Assembly (NCBI RefSeq): GCF_000002235.5
Contig: NW_022145604.1
Location: forward strand, 31,961,857-32,025,856
DNA length: 64,000 nucleotides
Reading direction: 5' to 3'
Origin: Strongylocentrotus purpuratus
Taxonomy: Eukaryota > Echinodermata > Echinoidea > Camarodonta > Strongylocentrotidae
In this document: one piece after another, positions 62,227 through 64,000 of the stretch
How the letters are laid out: each line of letters begins with the position of its first letter
How positions within the stretch are numbered: the stretch's first letter is position 1
Notes under the pieces: model-generated
Seen by the model: only the letters and a program-made list of their open reading frames with translations
Databases searched by the model: none
Told to the model about the DNA's origin: nothing
Position numbers and translations under genes: made by a program

Positions 62227-64000
62227 TAGGCTCCACTTGTTTTTTTAATTTCTTTTCTTATACGAATAGCTTCGATCAAAGGTATCGATGTAATCATTGA
62301 ATAGAATCTATGAGCCAAAACGCTCGAATAATATTCAAATCTATAAATGAATCTTAACATACATAAATAAGTACTTATGATCCTAATTCCTAACAAATGT
62401 AGGATCAGGAATTAAACACTTTTTTCTGAGTACGATATAGGTTAAGAAACGTCTTTTTACAACAGCAGTACAAGTAATACAATGCGATGAACATGTCAGA
62501 TTGATTTCTAAATCACTACTTTTTTTTCTATAAAGAAAAGCTAGATACAATTTGCAAATTTCAGTTATGCTCCATATTATAGGCCCTATCTCAGGACCGT
62601 AATGTGATGATGACGAAGGGAAGAAAACAAGTAATGTAAAGGTAATGTTCAATCAATATTGCCCCCATTTAGCAGGTATTCATGTGTACCTCTAAGGATA
62701 TTTGTCTATGGAAATAGAATTGAGTGGCATTGTGGATCGAGACTCCTATTGATCTCCCATTCATGATGACCCATTTTAATTTCCCTTTGGATAATGCATA
62801 ACAGTTGCATGAACTCCCTGATGAATAGGGGAATGAGAACCTCATCGCCCTCAATAATTACCAAAATCGAACGTATATTCAGTTATCCCGAATTCACCAG
62901 GCTTACGGTGTCGAGATAGCATACGCACAATAGCAAAACTAGTTTTAAATAGTAATAATATAACGAGTTTACAAAGAGAGAATTGCGATGACAGGCGAAT
63001 GAATATATGAACTCCCGTGCGATGATACACAAAGGGTAAGCAAATATAACAATGCCTCAATTGTATCTTGAGGTTTTCTTTGAAGTAGCGTTTTCTTTCT
63101 CAACCTTCGGGTTAAATTCTCGGTGGACTCTCTCTCTCTCTCTCTCTCTATCGTGTACTATTTTTCTTTAAAAACTTTGAATTCTTGAATATCAGTATTG
63201 TTCAGATATATCGACTAAATCATTCATAACGGTTTATATATTTGCTCCCGACCACTTCTTTTAGCCAACCTTCTATTATGAATGAAACGTAAAAGTGGCA
63301 TGAAGACCGGATGGATTTCGATTTTCAAATCATAACAAAGAAAGTATTTACTTTAACGTCTCATGATGTCACTTGGGATTTTAATTATTAATCATGGTCC
63401 TTCTTTAGATTATTTGAACGGAGTTGATATAAGGAGACACTCAGCGTAAAGGGAATGTCGCTAACTTAGACCTTGTTAACACTGGTTGACATTGGTGTGC
63501 AGCTGGGTAGGAAGTGTTCTATATTCCTCCCATTATGTTTCCGTGCGATATGATATCCGTTGCTTACTTATATATGCTTTGTATCAATGGAGATGGCACG
63601 GAATGGTACGGAACAATTCCAAATATAACGGGTTATCCGTACTTCATCTTTGAAATGGGAGGAAAAGTGCATTCACTCGACATTTATAGTATACTTTTGC
63701 CTGGGTCATAATTGGGATCTTTGGCTCGCATTTGTTAAAAGCGTCTTAATTTTAATTCAGGTTTAAGTGCGTAAAATCAGTCCAGTGATTTAAAGGGAAC
63801 TTCACGTGTCATCCCATAAAAACATCATGCATGAATTCTAAATAAACAAACAAAATTCTCGTCATCTTAAAATCGACTTTCATTTTCATTTCATGACTGG
63901 GTTCTGTTTAATCATTTCGTTACACATATAATATTATATAAAGATCGTATAACAGCAGGTGTACCTCTGCCCACCTTTACAAACATCTGGCCTTTGTGTT
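62227..64000. other. Intergenic or intronic, no gene recognised
   Basis: AT-rich with a short CT tract at about 63129-63149. A taaagggaacttcacg motif near 63792 resembles a transposon end without a partner in the window. Short frames lack motifs. Confidence 0.4.

Overview
The window is eukaryotic, AT-rich, repeat-dense and gene-poor. It is almost certainly from an invertebrate animal and most plausibly an echinoderm. The reasons are two bursicon-type cystine-knot hormone genes (a family found in arthropods, echinoderms and other invertebrates but not in vertebrates), spliced coding sequence, tRNA-derived SINEs with a GCGCTATATAA-type tail, non-LTR retrotransposon remnants, and TA-, TTAA- and 8-bp-target DNA transposons. 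There is no prokaryotic gene organisation. The species cannot be named from the sequence.

Layout. (1) 1-14551 is a head-to-tail satellite of about 24 units of ~600 bp. Roughly half of each unit is a tRNA-derived SINE. One unit carries a 249-bp MITE (3363-3611) and another a polyadenylated LINE 3' end (8181-8377). Two diagnostic variants recur every seven units. (2) 14552-15051 is a 500-N gap. (3) 15052-20006 is a C/T-only minisatellite, interrupted by about 1.3 kb of unique DNA; its main block is ~3.5 kb. (4) 20007-64000 is low-density sequence with two recognisable genes, both on the minus strand. Bursicon alpha is complete in one exon at 23930-24337. The last coding exon of bursicon beta (partner of bursicon) is at 57173-57328. 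Between and beyond them lie microsatellites, SINEs, LINE remnants, MITEs, small local duplications and one weak unassigned exon set near 44.4-46.0 kb.

Biology. Bursicon alpha and beta are secreted cystine-knot subunits that pair into a heterodimeric hormone acting on an LGR-type receptor. Both subunits therefore lie on the same strand about 33 kb apart, with the upstream exons of beta not found and probably beyond the right edge. A perfect CRE palindrome sits 60 bp upstream of the alpha start codon.

Caveats: exon calls rest on reading the sequence, not on transcripts. Many satellite units differ by single-base indels, which may be real or residual long-read error. The very long open frames in the C/T minisatellite and the satellite are low-complexity artefacts, not genes.
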